Below, in pieces: positions 27,159 to 34,448 of a stretch of 64,000 nt of DNA. A program made the translations under genes and the position numbers. The notes under the pieces were generated by a model, which was not told the origin of the DNA, did no database searches, and saw nothing but the letters and a program-made list of their open reading frames with translations. Each line of letters begins with the position of its first letter. Position 1 is the stretch's first letter. Source of the stretch: Flavobacterium glaciei (GTDB taxonomy: Bacteria > Bacteroidota > Bacteroidia > Flavobacteriales > Flavobacteriaceae); contig NZ_QQBA01000009.1 of assembly GCF_003350545.1 (NCBI RefSeq), positions 1-64,000 on the forward strand. The letters run 5' to 3'.

Positions 27159-27167
27159 TATTTTTGT
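27159..27167 (+). promoter_or_regulatory. Candidate -7 element immediately before lpxD
   Basis: TATTTTTGT matches TAnnTTTG and ends only 4 nt before the lpxD ATG at 27172. If used, the transcript would begin at or very near the start codon. No -33 partner is seen, so it may be fortuitous. Confidence 0.35.
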
Positions 27168-27171
27168 GGCG

Positions 27172-28215
27172 ATGAAATTTACAGCAGAACAAATAGCGGG
27201 GATTTTAGAAGGAGTAGTGGTAGGGAATCCCATGGCTGAAGTTTTTAGATTGTCAAAAATCGAAGAAGGAACTGAAGGATCACTTACTTTCTTATCGAAC
27301 CCTAAATATCTTAATTATATCTATTCCACAAAAGCCTCAGTAACAATTGTTAATGATACTTTTGAACCAGAATCACCCTTGACTACAACATTAATAAAAG
27401 TACAGGATGCTTATGCTGCATTTTCTAAATTATTAGAGTTTTATAATCAGGTAAAATTAAATAAAAGCGGAATAGAGCAACCTTCTTTTCTTTCACAAAG
27501 TGTAAAATACGGAGATAATTTATATCTTGGTAGCTTTAGTTATGTGGGACAGAATGTTGTATTGGGAGAAAATGTAAAAATATATCCTAATTGTTTCGTT
27601 GGAGATAATGTGGTAATTGGGGATAATGTGATATTATTCGCTGGTGCTAAAATATATTCGGAGACGGTAATAGGAAATAATTGTACCATTCATTCAGGAG
27701 CTATTATTGGCGCGGATGGTTTTGGTTTTGCACCAAATCCAGACGGAACGTATACTAAGATTCCGCAAATAGGAAACGTAATTATTGAAGATAATGTGGA
27801 CATAGGCTCCTGCACTACTATTGATAGAGCTACAATGGGATCTACCATAATTAGAAAAGGAGTGAAGCTTGACAATCAAATTCAGATTGCTCATAATGTT
27901 GAAATTGGAGAGAATACCGTAATTGCAGCTCAAACAGGAATTGCAGGCTCTACAAAAATTGGAAAAAGCGGTATGATTGGCGGACAAGTTGGAATTTCAG
28001 GGCATTTAACCATTGGTAACAATGTTCGAATCCAAGCGCAGTCCGGTGTGGGACGAAATATAAAAGATGATGAAATCTTGCAAGGAAGTCCTACATTTGG
28101 ATACAATGATTTTAGTAAATCGTATGTTCATTTCAAGAATTTACCAAAAATTGTTGCAGAAATAGAAGAATTAAAAAAACAAATATTAAACCAAAAAAAT
28201 GGAAACAATGGTTAA
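27172..28215 (+). CDS. lpxD: UDP-3-O-(3-hydroxymyristoyl)glucosamine N-acyltransferase
   Basis: A 347-residue left-handed beta-helix acyltransferase. The N-terminal uridine-binding domain (about 1-100) has [18 protein letters not shown]. Hexapeptide repeats run from about 110 to 310, with catalytic His in [15 protein letters not shown]. It adds the second 3-hydroxyacyl chain to the lipid A precursor. The ATG is preferred over a GTG two codons earlier because the latter overlaps a -7-like element and family members begin MKFTAEQIA. It overlaps the next gene by a few bases, showing translational coupling. Confidence 0.9.
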   Translation: MKFTAEQIAGILEGVVVGNPMAEVFRLSKIEEGTEGSLTFLSNPKYLNYIYSTKASVTIVNDTFEPESPLTTTLIKVQDAYAAFSKLLEFYNQVKLNKSGIEQPSFLSQSVKYGDNLYLGSFSYVGQNVVLGENVKIYPNCFVGDNVVIGDNVILFAGAKIYSETVIGNNCTIHSGAIIGADGFGFAPNPDGTYTKIPQIGNVIIEDNVDIGSCTTIDRATMGSTIIRKGVKLDNQIQIAHNVEIGENTVIAAQTGIAGSTKIGKSGMIGGQVGISGHLTIGNNVRIQAQSGVGRNIKDDEILQGSPTFGYNDFSKSYVHFKNLPKIVAEIEELKKQILNQKNGNNG

Positions 28216-29596
28216 ACAGAAGACCATCAAAACAGAAATTTCGCTAACTGGAGTTGGACTGCATACAGGAAAAGAAGTAAAAATGACTTTTAAACCTGCT
28301 CCAGTGAATAATGGTTTTACTTTTGTTCGAGTAGATCTTGAAGGACAACCTATTATTGAAGCCGATGCGAATTATGTTGTAAATACTCAGAGAGGAACTA
28401 ATTTAGAGAAACTTGGCGTAAAAATTCAAACTCCGGAGCATGTTTTAGCCGCTTTAATTGGTTGCGATTTAGATAACGTAATTATAGAATTGAATGCTTC
28501 TGAGCTTCCTATTATGGATGGATCTTCAAAGTATTTTGTTGAAGCGCTTGAAGAAGCTGGTTTCGAGGAGCAAAATGCTAAAAGAAATATTTATGTTGTA
28601 AAAGAAGTTATTTCATTTACTGATGAAGCATCAGGAAGTGAGATATTGGTGATGCCGAGTGACCACTATTGTGTAACTGCAATGGTAGATTTTGGGACTA
28701 AAATATTAGGAACTCAAAACGCTACATTGAAAAGTATTTCAGATTTTAAAACTGAAATATCACAGTCCAGAACTTTTAGCTTTTTACATGAATTAGAATC
28801 TCTCTTGGAAAATGGTTTGATAAAAGGTGGTGATTTGAATAATGCAATTGTTTATGTAGATAAAGAAATTTCTGCATCAACAATGGAAAATTTAAAAGTT
28901 GCTTTTGGAAAAGACGAAATTTCAGTTAAACCAAACGGTATTTTAGACAACCTTACTTTACATTATCCAAATGAAGCTGCAAGGCATAAATTACTTGATG
29001 TAGTAGGTGATTTAGCTTTAATTGGGACAAGAATTCAAGGAAAAGTGATTGCCAATAAACCAGGTCATTTTGTAAATACACAGTTTGCAAAAAAAATGGC
29101 GAAAATCATAAAAATAGAACAAAGAAATTATGTTCCTGTTTATGATTTACACCAAGAACCATTAATGGACATTCATAAAATTATGGCTGTTCTTCCTCAT
29201 AGACCACCGTTTTTATTGATTGACAGAATCATTGAAATGTCGGAAACACATGTTGTAGGAATGAAAAATGTTACAATGAATGAGAATTTTTTTGTAGGAC
29301 ATTTTCCTGAAGCTCCAGTGATGCCAGGTGTATTAATTGTGGAAGCAATGGCACAAACGGGTGGGATTTTAGTTTTAAGTACTGTTCCAGATCCAGAAAA
29401 TTATTTGACTTATTTTATGAAAATAGATAATGTTAAATTTAAACACAAAGTATTGCCTGGAGATACTCTAATTTTTAAATGTGATTTAATTACTCCTATC
29501 AGAAGAGGAATTTGTCATATGCAAGCAAACGCATATGCAAATGGTAAACTAGTTGCTGAAGCAGAATTAATGGCACAAATTGCAAAAAAACAGTAA
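28208..29596 (+). CDS. lpxC/fabZ: Bifunctional LpxC deacetylase / FabZ dehydratase
   Basis: A 462-residue fusion of two fatty-acid/lipid A enzymes. The LpxC part (about 1-300) removes the acetyl group from UDP-3-O-acyl-GlcNAc; its zinc ligands are in TPEHVLAAL and [13 protein letters not shown]. The FabZ part (about 320-462) dehydrates 3-hydroxyacyl-ACP; its active site is [20 protein letters not shown] with His and Glu. The fusion is normal in Bacteroidota and couples the competing uses of 3-hydroxyacyl-ACP. The start overlaps lpxD by 8 nt. An ATG three codons upstream (28199) is possible. Confidence 0.92.
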   Translation: MVKQKTIKTEISLTGVGLHTGKEVKMTFKPAPVNNGFTFVRVDLEGQPIIEADANYVVNTQRGTNLEKLGVKIQTPEHVLAALIGCDLDNVIIELNASELPIMDGSSKYFVEALEEAGFEEQNAKRNIYVVKEVISFTDEASGSEILVMPSDHYCVTAMVDFGTKILGTQNATLKSISDFKTEISQSRTFSFLHELESLLENGLIKGGDLNNAIVYVDKEISASTMENLKVAFGKDEISVKPNGILDNLTLHYPNEAARHKLLDVVGDLALIGTRIQGKVIANKPGHFVNTQFAKKMAKIIKIEQRNYVPVYDLHQEPLMDIHKIMAVLPHRPPFLLIDRIIEMSETHVVGMKNVTMNENFFVGHFPEAPVMPGVLIVEAMAQTGGILVLSTVPDPENYLTYFMKIDNVKFKHKVLPGDTLIFKCDLITPIRRGICHMQANAYANGKLVAEAELMAQIAKKQ

Positions 29597-29666
29597 TTTT
29601 TTTGTTTATCTGGTTAATCGTTTATTCGGTTAATCGATTAGACAGTTAAACGATTAAACAAAGAAT
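29597..29666. repeat. Heptamer-periodic intergenic repeat
   Basis: GGTTAATCGTTTATTCGGTT and GATTAGACAGTTAAACGATT fill the lpxC/fabZ-lpxA spacer with units of 7-8 nt. Confidence 0.5.
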
Positions 29667-30452
29667 ATGAATCAACCACTAGCCTATGTTCATCCAGGCG
29701 CTAAGATCGCTAAAAATGTTGTCATTGAACCCTTTACAACCATTCACAATAATGTAGTTATTGGGGACGGAACTTGGATAGGTTCAAATGTTACCATTAT
29801 GGAAGGCGCAAGAATTGGAAAAAATTGTAATATATTCCCAGGCGCAGTTATTTCGGCGGTTCCACAGGATTTAAAATTTGGTGGAGAAGATTCTTTAGCA
29901 ATAATTGGAGATAATTGTACGATTAGAGAATGTGTAACTATTAATAGGGGTACAATTGCATCTGGTCAAACTACTTTAGGAAATAATTGTTTGGTAATGG
30001 CAACTGCTCATATTGCCCATGATTGTCATATTGGTGATAATGCTATTATAGTTAATGGTGTAGCTTTAGCAGGTCATGTTACAGTTGGGAAGTATGCAGT
30101 AATTGGTGGATTAGCAGCAATTCATCAATTTATTCAAATTGGAGATCATGCTATGATATCGGGTGGATCATTAGTCAGAAAAGATGTCCCTCCTTACACA
30201 AAAGCAGCAAAAGAGCCATTGTCTTATGTTGGTATTAATTCTGTTGGATTAAGAAGACGTGGTTTTACCACAGAAAAGATAAGAGAAATTCAAGATATTT
30301 ATAGAATTCTGTATCAAAAAAATTACAATACTACTCAGGCTTTGGGTATTATTGAAGCTGAAATGGAAGCAACACCAGAAAGAGATGAAATCATTGATTT
30401 TATTCGAAATTCATCAAGAGGAGTAATGAAAGGATATTCGGGAAATTATTAA
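29667..30452 (+). CDS. lpxA: UDP-N-acetylglucosamine acyltransferase
   Basis: A 261-residue trimeric beta-helix enzyme performing the first step of lipid A synthesis, O-acylation of UDP-GlcNAc. Hexapeptide repeats fill residues 5-180. Catalytic His is in MATAHIAHDCHIGD (about residue 120), and the C-terminal helical domain has GLRRRGFTTEKIREIQDIYR. It follows lpxC/fabZ by 70 nt of repeat DNA on the same strand, and a MITE-like inverted repeat begins within 2 nt of its stop. Confidence 0.92.
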   Translation: MNQPLAYVHPGAKIAKNVVIEPFTTIHNNVVIGDGTWIGSNVTIMEGARIGKNCNIFPGAVISAVPQDLKFGGEDSLAIIGDNCTIRECVTINRGTIASGQTTLGNNCLVMATAHIAHDCHIGDNAIIVNGVALAGHVTVGKYAVIGGLAAIHQFIQIGDHAMISGGSLVRKDVPPYTKAAKEPLSYVGINSVGLRRRGFTTEKIREIQDIYRILYQKNYNTTQALGIIEAEMEATPERDEIIDFIRNSSRGVMKGYSGNY

Positions 30453-30453
30453 T

Positions 30454-30621
30454 CCCCTCCCTAACCCTCCCCGAAGGGGAAGGAGACTAAATGCAAAAGC
30501 TGTATTGCAAAAAAAATTATAAGAAAAAATAAATAAATAAATAAATAAATAAATAGTAAAAAATAATTAGTAACTAATCTCCACTTCGACTCCCTCCCCT
30601 TCGGAGAGGGTTGGGGTGGGG
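30454..30621. mobile_element. MITE-like element: 32-nt inverted repeats flanking an (AAAT)7 tract
   Basis: The left arm 30454-30485 and the reverse complement of the right arm 30590-30621 match at 28 of 32 positions. Each arm also contains its own small palindrome around CCCCGAAGGGG. Between them is a run of seven AAAT units (30527-30554). There is no transposase. The GC-rich arms stand out from the AT-rich surroundings and resemble widespread Bacteroidota intergenic repeats. Confidence 0.6.
30527..30554. repeat. Tetranucleotide repeat (AAAT)7
   Basis: Seven perfect AAAT units in a row, inside the inverted-repeat element between lpxA and efp. Slippage could change the copy number. Confidence 0.85.
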
Positions 30622-30636
30622 AAAACAAACATTCAA

Positions 30637-31203
30637 ATGGCATCTACATCAGATATTAAAAACGGATTGTGTATCAAATACAACAACGATATTTACAAAA
30701 TTATTGAATTTCTTCACGTAAAACCAGGAAAGGGTCCAGCTTTCGTGAGAACTAAATTAAGAAGTTTGACAAATGGAAAAGTCTTAGACAATACCTTTTC
30801 TGCAGGTCATAAAATAGAGGAAGTGAGAGTTGAAAACCATAAATTTCAATTCTTATACCCTGAAGGCGATCAATTTCATTTCATGAATACAGAAACTTTC
30901 GAACAAATTACGTTAAACAAAAATATTCTTGATTCCCCAGATTTATTAAAAGAAGGAGAAAACGTAATGGTAAGTATCAATACAGAGACTGATTTGCCAC
31001 TTTCAGTAGACATGCCAGCATCAGTTATTCTAGAGGTTACTTATGCTGAACCAGGAATAAAAGGGAATACAGCAACAAATGCAACTAAATCTGCAACTGT
31101 TGAAACAGGAGCAACTGTAAATGTTCCTTTGTTTATTAATGAAGGTGATAAAATAAAAATAGATACAACTTCCGGTAATTACATGGAAAGAGTAAAAGAA
31201 TAG
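30637..31203 (+). CDS. efp: Translation elongation factor P
   Basis: A 188-residue EF-P. The N-terminal KOW-like domain carries the ribosome-contacting loop KPGKGPAFVRTKLR, with Lys at its tip near residue 33. Two OB domains follow; the C-terminus holds VPLFINEGDKIKIDTTSG. EF-P relieves ribosome stalling at polyproline. The ATG at 30637 is chosen over an in-frame GTG at 30616 because the latter lies inside the right arm of the inverted repeat. The short leader means that repeat lies only 15 nt from the start codon. Confidence 0.93.
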   Translation: MASTSDIKNGLCIKYNNDIYKIIEFLHVKPGKGPAFVRTKLRSLTNGKVLDNTFSAGHKIEEVRVENHKFQFLYPEGDQFHFMNTETFEQITLNKNILDSPDLLKEGENVMVSINTETDLPLSVDMPASVILEVTYAEPGIKGNTATNATKSATVETGATVNVPLFINEGDKIKIDTTSGNYMERVKE

Positions 31204-31273
31204 TTTACAGTTTTCAGTGTTCAGTAAATCAGATATACTGGACACTGATTACTGAATACTAAATACTAAATAA
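31204..31273. repeat. Heptamer-periodic intergenic repeat
   Basis: CAGTTTTCAGTGTTCAGT and ACTGATTACTGAATACTAAA recur at 7-nt spacing between efp and the second lpxD-like gene. Confidence 0.55.
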
Positions 31274-32203
31274 ATGAAATTCCAAAAAGTCTACACCTTA
31301 GAAGAAATTGCAAGTATCATCAACTGTGAATATGTTGGTGATGCTCATTTTCCAGTTTCAGGAATGAATGAAATTCACGTTGTTGAAGCTGGAGATATTG
31401 TCTTTGTGGATCATCCTAAATATTATGAAAAGGCATTAAACTCAGCGGCAACTATTGTTTTAATCAATAAAAATGTAACTTGTCCAGATGGAAAAGCATT
31501 GTTGATTTCTGAGGATCCTTTTAGGGATTTCAATAAATTGACAAACTATTTTAGGCCATTTCAGTTTTCTAATGTTTCAATTGCAACTTCAGCTTTGATA
31601 GGTGAAGGAACAGTAATACAGCCCAATGCATTTATTGGAAATCATGTTGTTATAGGTAAGAATTGCTTGATCCATTCTAATGTATCGATTTACGATTATA
31701 CTGTCATAGGTGATAATGTTAATATACACGCAGGAACTGTTCTTGGTGCTGACGCATTTTATTATAAAAAACGTCCTGAAGGATATGACCAATTACTTTC
31801 CGGTGGAAGAGTAGTTATTCAAGATAATGTTGGAATAGGAGCGCTCTGTACAATTGACAAAGGAGTAACAGGTGACACCACTATTGGCGAAGGCACAAAA
31901 ATAGATAACCAAGTTCATGTTGGTCATGATACCATTATTGGCAAAAAATGTTTAATTGCCTCCCAGACTGGTATTGCGGGTTGCGTTATTATTGAAGACG
32001 AAGTTACTATTTGGGGACAAGTAGGAACAACCAGTGGAATAACGATTGGATCTAAAGCGGTGATTATGGGACAAACTGGCGTCACAAAATCGGTTGAAGG
32101 AGGGAAATCTTATTTTGGTACGCCAATAGAGGAATCAAGAGAAAAATTGAAACAACTGGCAAATATCAAGAAAATACCAGAAATTCTTAATAAACTAAAG
32201 TAA
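31274..32203 (+). CDS. LpxD-like acyltransferase paralogue
   Basis: A 309-residue second member of the LpxD family, 4 kb downstream of lpxD. The N-terminal domain ([20 protein letters not shown], about 8-27) and the hexapeptide helix (about 105-290) are kept, and a His is present in [13 protein letters not shown] at the expected place. It is about 40 residues shorter and has the insertion [16 protein letters not shown] not found in LpxD. It may acylate another amino sugar, or it may be an LpxD with altered chain selectivity. It lies 70 nt after efp across a repeat spacer. Confidence 0.82.
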   Translation: MKFQKVYTLEEIASIINCEYVGDAHFPVSGMNEIHVVEAGDIVFVDHPKYYEKALNSAATIVLINKNVTCPDGKALLISEDPFRDFNKLTNYFRPFQFSNVSIATSALIGEGTVIQPNAFIGNHVVIGKNCLIHSNVSIYDYTVIGDNVNIHAGTVLGADAFYYKKRPEGYDQLLSGGRVVIQDNVGIGALCTIDKGVTGDTTIGEGTKIDNQVHVGHDTIIGKKCLIASQTGIAGCVIIEDEVTIWGQVGTTSGITIGSKAVIMGQTGVTKSVEGGKSYFGTPIEESREKLKQLANIKKIPEILNKLK

Positions 32204-32204
32204 T

Positions 32205-32567
32205 ATGTCTGCTAAAGAAATCGTTCAAAAATTTTACAAATCAGATGCACTAATCGATAGCGAAGTCATTAAAGATTTTTTGCATCCTGAGGTTTTGATT
32301 GAATGGAACAGTAGTAAAGGATTAATTCAATTAGATTATAATTCTATATTAAATTTGTCCAATGAATTAAGCAAAGCCTATGTTCGTTCAAAGGTTAGGA
32401 TAAGTCATATTGTAAGTGAAAATGATACTATTTCCGTGCGATATTCTCATTTTGTGAAAACAATAGAGAATCCCCGAGAAGAAATGTTATTAGCTCATTT
32501 TATGGTTATTTGGCAAATTAAAGATAATAAACTTTTTCGAGGGTATCAAATGAGTCAATTATCATAA
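32205..32567 (+). CDS. NTF2-like (SnoaL-type) small protein
   Basis: A 120-residue protein with the cone-shaped NTF2/SnoaL fold inferred from its pattern: two N-terminal helices (AKEIVQKFYKSDALIDSEVI), then strands including VLIEWNSS and the C-terminal HFMVIWQIKDNKLFRGYQM. Members are enzymes, ligand-binding proteins or scaffolds; no catalytic residue can be fixed. It begins one nucleotide after the stop of the LpxD-like gene, so the two are co-translated and possibly functionally linked. Confidence 0.8.
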   Translation: MSAKEIVQKFYKSDALIDSEVIKDFLHPEVLIEWNSSKGLIQLDYNSILNLSNELSKAYVRSKVRISHIVSENDTISVRYSHFVKTIENPREEMLLAHFMVIWQIKDNKLFRGYQMSQLS

Positions 32568-32618
32568 TTAAGTGTCAAAAAACTGAATACTGAATACTGA
32601 TTACTGGTTACTATTTTA
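32568..32618. repeat. Heptamer-periodic intergenic repeat
   Basis: ACTGAATACTGAATACTGAT followed by TACTGGTTACT is one of the clearest 7-nt tandem examples in the window; it abuts the sucD promoter. Confidence 0.6.
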
Positions 32619-32627
32619 TACTTTTGC
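32619..32627 (+). promoter_or_regulatory. -7 promoter element of sucD
   Basis: TACTTTTGC is an exact TAnnTTTGC, 34 nt upstream of the sucD ATG. Confidence 0.6.
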
Positions 32628-32661
32628 ATAACAATTTTAAAAACTACATAAAAAATATATC

Positions 32662-33534
32662 ATGAGTGTTTTAGTTAATAAAGATTCCAAAATAATTGTT
32701 CAAGGTTTTACAGGAAGCGAAGGAACTTTCCACGCTTCTCAAATGATTGAGTACGGTACTAACGTTGTTGGTGGTGTAACTCCAGGAAAAGGGGGAACAA
32801 CTCATTTAGACAGACCAGTTTTCAATACAGTAAAAGATGCTGTAGAACAAGCGGGTGCAGATACAACAATCATTTTTGTACCACCAGCTTTTGCTGCTGA
32901 CGCCATTATGGAAGCTGCAGATGCTGGAATTAAAGTTATTATTGCAATAACTGAAGGAATTCCTGTTGCTGACATGATAAAAGCTAATAGTTATGTTAAA
33001 GAAAGAAACGCAAGATTAATCGGTCCAAACTGTCCTGGAATTATTACTCCGGGTGAGGCTAAAGTTGGTATTATGCCAGGTTTTGTTTTCAAAAAAGGAA
33101 CTATTGGTATTGTTTCTAAATCAGGAACATTAACGTATGAAGCTGCTGACCAAGTTGTAAAACAAGGATTAGGAATCACTACTGCAATTGGTATTGGTGG
33201 AGACCCAATCATTGGAACTACTACAAAAGAAGCGGTTGAATTATTGATGAATGACCCAGAAACTGAATGTATCGTAATGATAGGTGAAATAGGTGGACAA
33301 TTAGAAGCTGATGCTGCTCATTGGATTAAAGCTGATGGTAACCGTAAACCAGTAGTAGGTTTCATCGCAGGAGTTACTGCTCCTCCAGGACGTACAATGG
33401 GACATGCAGGTGCAATCGTTGGAGGTTCTGATGATACTGCTGAAGCTAAAAAACAAATTATGAGAGAATGTGGAATTCACGTAGTAGATTCTCCAGCTGA
33501 AATTGGTAAAAAAGTAAAAGAAGTTTTAGGTTAA
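32662..33534 (+). CDS. sucD: Succinate-CoA ligase subunit alpha
   Basis: A 290-residue TCA-cycle enzyme subunit that forms succinyl-CoA/succinate with nucleotide triphosphate. The CoA-binding domain starts [18 protein letters not shown], the ligase domain holds [20 protein letters not shown], and the phospho-histidine is in [16 protein letters not shown] (about residue 247). The beta subunit gene (sucC) is not next door, as is common in Flavobacteria. It has its own promoter and terminator. Confidence 0.94.
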   Translation: MSVLVNKDSKIIVQGFTGSEGTFHASQMIEYGTNVVGGVTPGKGGTTHLDRPVFNTVKDAVEQAGADTTIIFVPPAFAADAIMEAADAGIKVIIAITEGIPVADMIKANSYVKERNARLIGPNCPGIITPGEAKVGIMPGFVFKKGTIGIVSKSGTLTYEAADQVVKQGLGITTAIGIGGDPIIGTTTKEAVELLMNDPETECIVMIGEIGGQLEADAAHWIKADGNRKPVVGFIAGVTAPPGRTMGHAGAIVGGSDDTAEAKKQIMRECGIHVVDSPAEIGKKVKEVLG

Positions 33535-33557
33535 TCTAAGCTCTTATTAAATATTCT

Positions 33558-33586
33558 AAAAGCCTCACAATTTGTGGGGCTTTTTT
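33558..33586 (+). terminator. Terminator after sucD
   Basis: AAAAGCCTCAC pairs with GTGGGGCTTTT (one wobble), followed by T residues. Confidence 0.8.
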
Positions 33587-33608
33587 ATTATAAATTGAAT
33601 TAAAGAAA

Positions 33609-33617
33609 TATCTTTGC
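33609..33617 (+). promoter_or_regulatory. -7 promoter element TATCTTTGC
   Basis: An exact TAnnTTTGC. The transcript would start near 33624 and carries a terminator-like hairpin at 33692-33718 before the gene at 33751. Confidence 0.6.
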
Positions 33618-33691
33618 ACTTTATTACATATTTCTGATTTAGCAGATTTAATTGTAATAAGAACAAACATAAACGAATGGTTTCTAATGGA

Positions 33692-33718
33692 CCTCACGAT
33701 TTTGTGGGGTATTTTTTT
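33692..33718 (+). terminator. Terminator-like hairpin in the leader of the 33751 gene
   Basis: CCTCAC pairs with GTGGGG around GATTTT, followed by a T-rich run. Being downstream of a promoter and 33 nt upstream of the start codon, it could end a small RNA of about 95 nt or act as an attenuator. The stem is nearly identical to the sucD terminator. Confidence 0.55.
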
Positions 33719-33750
33719 GCCGAAGCCAATTCAAATTAAATTAAAATAAT

Positions 33751-34173
33751 ATGTACAAAGAATTAAAAAAATTCAAAGTTACCAATCAGTTTTCATTTAC
33801 TACAGAAGATAGTTTAGCAGAAGTTTGCAACGCTTCAGAAGGTTCTGGAGTATTTTTAGTATTTGCAGTTGGTGATGAAAAAGAGTTAATTATGGTTGGT
33901 TCTACTGGAACTGTTCAAAATAATGGAACTTTAAAAATTAAAAATGGTGGTTTGAAAGATAAAATCGTTGAAGGACACCAATTTGCAAAAACAGGAAGAA
34001 AATATTCTTGGCCAGCACAAATGAAAATTGAAGATATTAACACGCTTGAAGTGGTTTGGTATGAAACATTTAATGATAAAACTAAAGTGATTCCAACATT
34101 CGTAGAAGGGCAAGTTTTACAAAACTTTCTTGACGAAAATGGAAGATTACCTAAATGGAATGTAGCTTTCTAA
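33751..34173 (+). CDS. Conserved protein with a divergent GIY-YIG-like core, 140 residues
   Basis: No confident family name. The pattern SGVFLVFAV...ELIMVGSTG near residues 32-53 resembles the GIY...YIG strands of GIY-YIG nucleases, and TFVEGQVLQNFLDENGRLPK followed by WN resembles their catalytic Glu helix and terminal Asn. Both tyrosines are replaced (Phe and Met/Val), so the nuclease is either altered or inactive. There is no signal peptide. It has its own promoter, a leader hairpin and a terminator. Confidence 0.65.
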   Translation: MYKELKKFKVTNQFSFTTEDSLAEVCNASEGSGVFLVFAVGDEKELIMVGSTGTVQNNGTLKIKNGGLKDKIVEGHQFAKTGRKYSWPAQMKIEDINTLEVVWYETFNDKTKVIPTFVEGQVLQNFLDENGRLPKWNVAF

Positions 34174-34208
34174 AAAGTTAACGACTGTTTATCAGAATTT
34201 TTAAATTT

Positions 34209-34239
34209 AAGCGCAATATTCTATATGGCGCTTTTTTTG
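34209..34239 (+). terminator. Terminator after the GIY-YIG-like gene
   Basis: AAGCGC pairs with GCGCTT, closing the loop AATATTCTATATG, followed by T residues. Confidence 0.75.
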
Positions 34240-34288
34240 TTTTATCATTTTTTTTAATGAAACTTCAAATATTTCATAAATAATTAAT

Positions 34289-34297
34289 TACTTTTGC
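34289..34297 (+). promoter_or_regulatory. -7 promoter element of the NhaC-type transporter transcript
   Basis: TACTTTTGC matches TAnnTTTGC. The predicted start, about 34302-34304, coincides with the first paired base of the aptamer that follows. Confidence 0.65.
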
Positions 34298-34301
34298 ACC
34301 C

Positions 34302-34367
34302 GTTATCACGAATCCTTCAATAGGATAGCAACCTGCAACAACAAGCAAGGTGCTAAAACGATAAGCC
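34302..34367 (+). ncRNA. SAM-I-like minimal riboswitch aptamer
   Basis: The order matches the SAM-I (S-box) core. P1 is TTATC (34303-34307) with GATAA (34360-34364). The CACGA joint follows. P2 is cut to ATCCT/AGGAT with a five-base loop. P3 is AGCAACCTGC with GCAAGGTGCTAA, which is the most conserved SAM-I block. The kink-turn/pseudoknot arm of P2 and the whole P4 helix are absent. It sits at the transcript start, upstream of a transporter of the family that includes the methionine carrier MetT. Assignment rests on manual alignment; a novel related aptamer is the main alternative. Confidence 0.6.
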
Positions 34368-34448
34368 AAATCCTTTGGAAAAAATGTTGTTTACATTCCC
34401 ATATTTAGCTTAGTTTTTCGTCATAATTTTTAATTTAAAATTATTTTT

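Noticed and set aside
30527..30554. (AAAT)7 considered as part of a CRISPR-like or tandem array
   Set aside because: Units are 4 nt with no spacers; it is a simple microsatellite.
33677..33739. A 20-codon open frame (MVSNGPHDFVGYFF...) spanning the leader hairpin before the 33751 gene
   Set aside because: Its codons coincide with the terminator hairpin and T-run, and the composition shows no regulatory amino-acid run, so it is probably a by-product of the hairpin.
34302..34367. SAM-II or nhaA-I class riboswitch
   Set aside because: SAM-II is a single-hairpin pseudoknot with a different core, and the conserved AGCAACC...AGGTGCTAA block here is that of SAM-I. The core of nhaA-I could not be compared reliably from memory.
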